Positions 29,947 through 33,659 of a stretch of DNA of 33,659 nucleotides are shown here, one piece after another. Source of the DNA: Aureobasidium sp. EXF-3400. Taxonomy: Eukaryota; Ascomycota; Dothideomycetes; Dothideales; Saccotheciaceae. Made by a program: the position numbers and the translations under genes. Location of the stretch: NCBI GenBank assembly GCA_024195585.1, contig SWBL01000445.1, positions 1 through 33,659 on the forward strand, given 5' to 3'. Below the pieces are notes generated by a model. That model was not told the DNA's origin and did not search any database. It worked only from the letters and a program-made list of their open reading frames with translations. Within the stretch, counting starts at the first letter, position 1, and every line of letters begins with the position of its first letter.

Positions 29947-30631
29947 TAGCTCCCGAGAGCCATACTGAGATAGTGAGATGATAATTTATCGCGCGATGGA
30001 GACATGAAGGATCGGATCATCCTACTTCTCAAGTCACCTGTCAGTTCAAAAACGATTTTGAAAGATTCGGAGTGTTTGGAGTCAGATGTTATTGGGTTCT
30101 TCTGCCCGCAGCGGTATCTGATATCATGTCAAGCTCGTTTCTGGTATTGCTTGCATCATCTCGAGTGCCCAGTTTACAATCCCTACACTATCTTCGTCCT
30201 CAATCCACTACTGCTAATCTCCCTTTTCGATGAGTTGATGCTGGAGCTGGGCTTGTGTGTCAAGTATCCGGAAGCGATTGTTCAACTTTTCGGACATGAG
30301 TCAAGCAATAGTTCGGTTACAATCGCTTCTGGAGGCTTGAAGAGACACTGATGATTTGCTGTGCAGTCTGGTCGAATCGTGACACCTATACCGTGATCGA
30401 ACATCGTAGCATCTTCCTACCAGTGTAGCGTCTTTCTACTAGGGGTACCCTCAGGACATCTTGACGAGATCGACATCTCATTGCTAGCAAGAGACAATCG
30501 GTAAAACTTCGTCGGTTGGCCCAGATCCTCTACTAGACAGATGCGGTAGCGGACTGAAGCCGTTCATAGACTCGATCGTCTGTCATGGAAAGTGACAGTC
30601 GGTAAAATCAGGATGGTGCGGGCGTGGGCTT
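29947..30631. other. Intergenic, no recognisable gene
   Basis: A 115-codon plus-strand frame at 30004-30351 has no family signature. The string CGGTAAAA occurs twice, in GACAATCGGTAAAAC (about 30491) and GACAGTCGGTAAAAT (about 30595), roughly 100 bp apart. Confidence 0.4.
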
Positions 30632-30898
30632 TCAGCCTTGTTTATTGACAACTCCACATGGTCCAAAGAGTAGAAGCGGGTATCTGGTAGGTGACCATGA
30701 GAGTGGACTAAGCGACGTCAGCTGGAAGGTAGGCAACGCCGCGATTGTTATCTGGCCACGCGACATGAAGGAATTCTGATGGCTCACGGCCAGGAAAGAT
30801 TTGAAGTCCTTGTGTTGCGGGTAGTCCAGCGAATCTTTTTGGTGCTTGTTGCTTGGACATGCGGCTTGGAGATGTGAGCACGGATGATGTCCTTTCAT
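30632..30898 (-). pseudogene. Possible MYND zinc-finger relic
   Basis: The minus-strand frame starts MKGHHPCSHLQAACPSNKHQ and continues KDSLDYPQHKDFKSF. This resembles the second half of a fungal MYND finger (consensus like YCSxxCQKxDWxxHKxxC) with several ligands replaced: Cys to His or Lys, Trp to Tyr. The rest of the 88-codon frame shows nothing. It could be a decayed exon; chance resemblance is possible. Confidence 0.25.
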
Positions 30899-33009
30899 GC
30901 AGATGATGTGTCGTTGTAAAGCAGACGAAGACGTGGTAGGCTGACTCTCGTCCGTGGAGCTCTTCTGGTGCTTCGAGTCACGATGAGAATTACAATGAAC
31001 GTGACGTTGCGATCAGTTTCCAGAATGAACTTCCGAACATCGAACTGCGCCTACTCTTCTGTTCGCGAGCAGACGATATAGAGGGCCAGAAATAGATTGC
31101 GAGAATTGAAGAATGCCACACTCGCATCGAGATGAACGTGCGAGGAGCCAGACCGGATCACGGTGCTTTCCGCGTGAATGATCACTTACATCCTGTACTG
31201 CGGCAGCAAGAAATGCTGGTAGAACAACTGATAGGCAATATTGCCACTGGAACGAGATAGATGCCTTGCAAGGTGCTCGATAGTATGGTGATAGTCGTTT
31301 GGTCTCGTTCACGTGCCATGCGAGCGAGGAGATCAGACTCGATGCGTCTAAGACTAGACGCAAACTCCGAGTTCTAGTGGTGACGCGGAAATCAATGGAT
31401 ATCGAAGACGCAAACCGGGAACGATAGGGCAAGATGCAATCGGCAACGGTTCTTACGAGAGAGAGGGCTGCTACTTAGCTACTAGCACAATCGTGTCATG
31501 TTGTAGGTAATGCGTTTCTCGAAGCGTGCGATCGGGACTTAAACTGCGACGCGAGGTAAGGGTGGCTCGGCTGTCCATAGGAACACCTTAAAGATCACAT
31601 TCCGTTTTTCAACCATCTTCTGACTAGTCTTTGATCGTTCCGAACCCGATGGGAAAAACATGCAGGCAGCGTGACGTCGATGCAGGATGTTGCAGTGGTC
31701 GCGACGGTTGCAAAGGTGGTCTCAATTGCGACGTGACTGGCCTGGTTGCCGCCCGCTTTGTTCGCCCTCAACTGCAAGTACTGGTCTTGAGCGTGCAAGA
31801 TCCGTCGGGTCTGCTTGCGGTTTTGTTGCGATCGATGTTTTTGAGGGTGATAAGCATTGCGTCCAGCCATTCATCTTGTCACCGGCGATTTCAGCAGGTG
31901 GAGCTAAGCATAGCTAGGGACGTTGTTGCTGAATTCAGATTGCCAAAGCTGACCTTTCCGTGATCAGTCGTGACTGTTAACTTGTATTCAATTTTGCTGC
32001 GCGAGTATAACGAGGACGATAGCTTGAGCTTCACTCGTGCTGTGAATCTGTCGCGGTCAATTCATGATCAAATGCCAAGGCGCACTGCCTCCACTTCCGG
32101 AGGATGCACGGGCCTTCCCTCCACTGTCATGCTGCCGACCACATCAACCGTATCTCTCTCACAAGATTATGGTGGAAGCCTACTGTATGACAACATGTTC
32201 GCGACATTTGTGCCTGTATATGTGAAGAGGATGGAGGTAGTTCGGCCGTAGTCTCAAACTGTCTTTCACAATCGCGGTAACTTCGACAGCGCTAATTCCC
32301 CGCTCTGTACTTTTCGTGTAGTCGAACATGATCAAGTATCAACCCTCTTGATGGTCGGTATTCACCCCGAAGGTCCGACCTTTTACGTGCAAGGCCAAAA
32401 GCTGGAATCCGGATCGGACCAATCACTCTGAAATATTTGTCTTACTTTTTACATGCTCCATACAGACTTGAGAACCATTGCGGCCATATTCTGATAGGTC
32501 TAGTGAAGGGCAGGGTGCTCCTCCCAACAGCAACCGCAACCGAAATTCTAACGGACGAAACTCTGTTTATGGCGTCTTGCAGCGCTAGTTGCCGTGGCCT
32601 GTGAGTCTCATATCCTGTGGGGCACTTTTCGTGCTAGTCTTGCGACGCTCGACGCTTTTCTGAAGTTTTCCAGCTGTCTATAGCCAAAAACATATCAATC
32701 CTAAAGAGACGCGATCTTGACGTCTATCCCCATCCAAGTCTGGTCGACCGCATTGGGTTCGATAGCGAGAATGAGTGAACCGAACAACGATGGCATGCCG
32801 CCAGGTAGCGACGCGTCGACGCGGCTAGGTCGCGAGAGCGTACGCAAAAGAGGTGCGCAACTACTCTGCGCCGACAAAATCCAAGGGAGGTTGTGCACTG
32901 ACATAGTGAAGCGAGAACTTCCACCAGCAATAGTGTGCGAGTTGCAAAGAAAGCGCGAGCCATCCCTCCTTTTTCGACCCCGGTCCCAGTACCAGGGTCC
33001 ATCAGCGAT
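30899..33009. other. Intergenic, no recognisable gene
   Basis: Frames at 31013-31432 (minus), 31595-31870 (minus) and 31970-32251 (plus) show no motif. A start codon at 32768 opens a frame (MSEPNNDGMPPGSDAS) that could be the first exon of the next gene, but a GT..AG join in phase was not found. Confidence 0.4.
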
Positions 33010-33651
33010 ATGATTAGCAATTCACCAAATACGACCAACAAATCACCAAGCATGGTCGCGTGGGAAACAGTGAACAAGCAGAACGCTACTCCGATCGCTT
33101 CACCAAGTTTGGCCGGCAGCGAGGAGACCTTTGCGCAGCTTGCAAAAAAGGTTCTGATGGATTACCCAGAGGGTCGTACCTCTGAACAGATCTCCTTAGC
33201 AATCCGAGAGACTGGTTCAAAGGGAGATGACCTAAGCGCGATAAAGCCAAACGTCAGCGCCGCCCTTAGCTCTCACTCTCGTGGCGGGAGAGCTATCTTC
33301 AAGAAGGGCCCTCAAAACGAGGAAAAGAAGCAACTCTGGCTCTTGACAAACCCAAGTAACTCTCCCCTGATGACGGACGGATTATTGGAACGAATCTTCG
33401 CTTCTGACGAACCTGACACCACAGCTGGTGTAGGTGCCCTCCAGGAGCATGAATCAGGTGAACGGCAGAACACGACCAGCGATCACATCTCCGTGTATGT
33501 GAACGGATCAGCTGGGGAAAATTCAGAGTCAAATGAAGAGGAAGCTCTGACACTTCCAGACAGAGTTGGTACTGGATGGACCAGACCAGTTCCGACCTCG
33601 GAACTGGTCCACCAGTTCTCATCTGGGAACTGGTCCAGTGAGAACTGGTAG
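33010..33651 (+). CDS. Hypothetical protein, possible winged-helix (HARE-HTH-like) domain
   Basis: 213 aa from the ATG at 33010. The frame is open back to about 32907, so an upstream exon is possible. Residues about 33-115 run TFAQLAKKVLMDYPEGRTSE, then PNVSAALSSHSRGGRAIFKK and KQLWLLTNP. A first helix, a second helix with PEGRTSEQI, a recognition-like helix with SAALSSH and a wing ending in a hydrophobic strand resemble the HARE-HTH/winged-helix pattern of chromatin and DNA-binding proteins. This is by-eye similarity. The rest is acidic, Ser/Thr-rich and probably disordered. The last 22 codons (GWTRPVPTSELVHQFSSGNW and SSENW) are encoded by the palindromic cluster at 33584-33655, and the stop TAG is made by the last repeat unit, which suggests that an insertion changed the original C-terminus. 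Confidence 0.45.
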   Translation: MISNSPNTTNKSPSMVAWETVNKQNATPIASPSLAGSEETFAQLAKKVLMDYPEGRTSEQISLAIRETGSKGDDLSAIKPNVSAALSSHSRGGRAIFKKGPQNEEKKQLWLLTNPSNSPLMTDGLLERIFASDEPDTTAGVGALQEHESGERQNTTSDHISVYVNGSAGENSESNEEEALTLPDRVGTGWTRPVPTSELVHQFSSGNWSSENW

Positions 33652-33655
33652 TTCT
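33584..33655. repeat. Cluster of nested palindromes built on GAACTGGT
   Basis: Three perfect inverted repeats: 12-bp arms GACCAGTTCCGA/TCGGAACTGGTC (33584-33595, 33598-33609, 2-base loop); 11-bp arms ACCAGTTCTCA/TGAGAACTGGT (33611-33621, 33639-33649); and AGAACT-GGT-AGTTCT (33641-33655). The octamer GAACTGGT or its complement occurs five times in 65 bp. The cluster runs close to the window edge and may continue. Confidence 0.75.
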
Positions 33656-33659
33656 TAGT

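Noticed and set aside
30004..30351. 115-codon plus-strand frame after acyltransferase 2
   Set aside because: No recognised motif or splice partner; mentioned only under the intergenic entry.
1..33659. tRNA, rRNA or CRISPR features
   Set aside because: I saw no convincing A-box/B-box pairs with a cloverleaf, no rRNA-like conserved stretches, and no regularly spaced repeat array. CRISPR would not be expected in a fungus.

Overview
The window looks like a chromosomal segment of a filamentous ascomycete (Pezizomycotina; Dothideomycetes is my guess, not shown). The evidence is short GT..AG introns of about 45-81 bp with CTNAC-like branch sites, a Tad1-like LINE with an RNase H domain, a fungal GH18 chitinase relic, two fungal 7-TM rhodopsin-domain (PTH11-like) proteins and two Tri101-like acyltransferases. 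Genes are sparse on the left and denser from about 12.9 kb.

Layout. 1-2043: 3' half of a LINE, open at the window edge, ending in an (AAATC)n tail and followed by an older, decayed copy of the same tail. 2.9-12.6 kb: a graveyard. It holds a GH18 chitinase pseudogene with one in-frame stop, a frameshifted membrane protein resembling an ABC-exporter membrane domain, an unrecognised 299-codon frame, two copies of one unknown sequence (4.1 and 8.0 kb), and three diverged copies of another unknown, once-coding sequence (7.5, 10.4 and 12.3 kb). 12.9-17.8 kb: two intact spliced genes on the minus strand, a 315-aa 2-oxoglutarate/Fe(II) dioxygenase and a 1123-aa orphan with a helical-repeat-like C-terminus. 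19.3-30 kb: two acyltransferase genes and two rhodopsin-domain genes. The first pair runs head to tail on the plus strand; the second pair is divergent across a 1-kb shared upstream region. Between the pairs lies a small cysteine/histidine-rich gene broken by one Trp-to-stop change. 30-33.7 kb: mostly non-coding, with a possible MYND-finger relic, then a possible winged-helix protein whose last codons lie in a cluster of palindromes at the window edge.

How the genes may work together. The dioxygenase and the two acyltransferases are typical tailoring enzymes of secondary metabolism, but no polyketide synthase, NRPS, terpene synthase, P450 or cluster regulator was recognised, so a metabolite cluster is only a hypothesis. 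The clearest unusual signal is the repeated pairing of a single-exon acyltransferase with a seven-helix rhodopsin-domain protein, both pairs apparently intact among decayed genes. Both clean nonsense mutations lie in the dinucleotide context expected of repeat-induced point mutation (RIP), if the ancestral codons were the expected ones. All exon structures were worked out by hand from frame continuity and splice motifs; no database search or transcript data was available.
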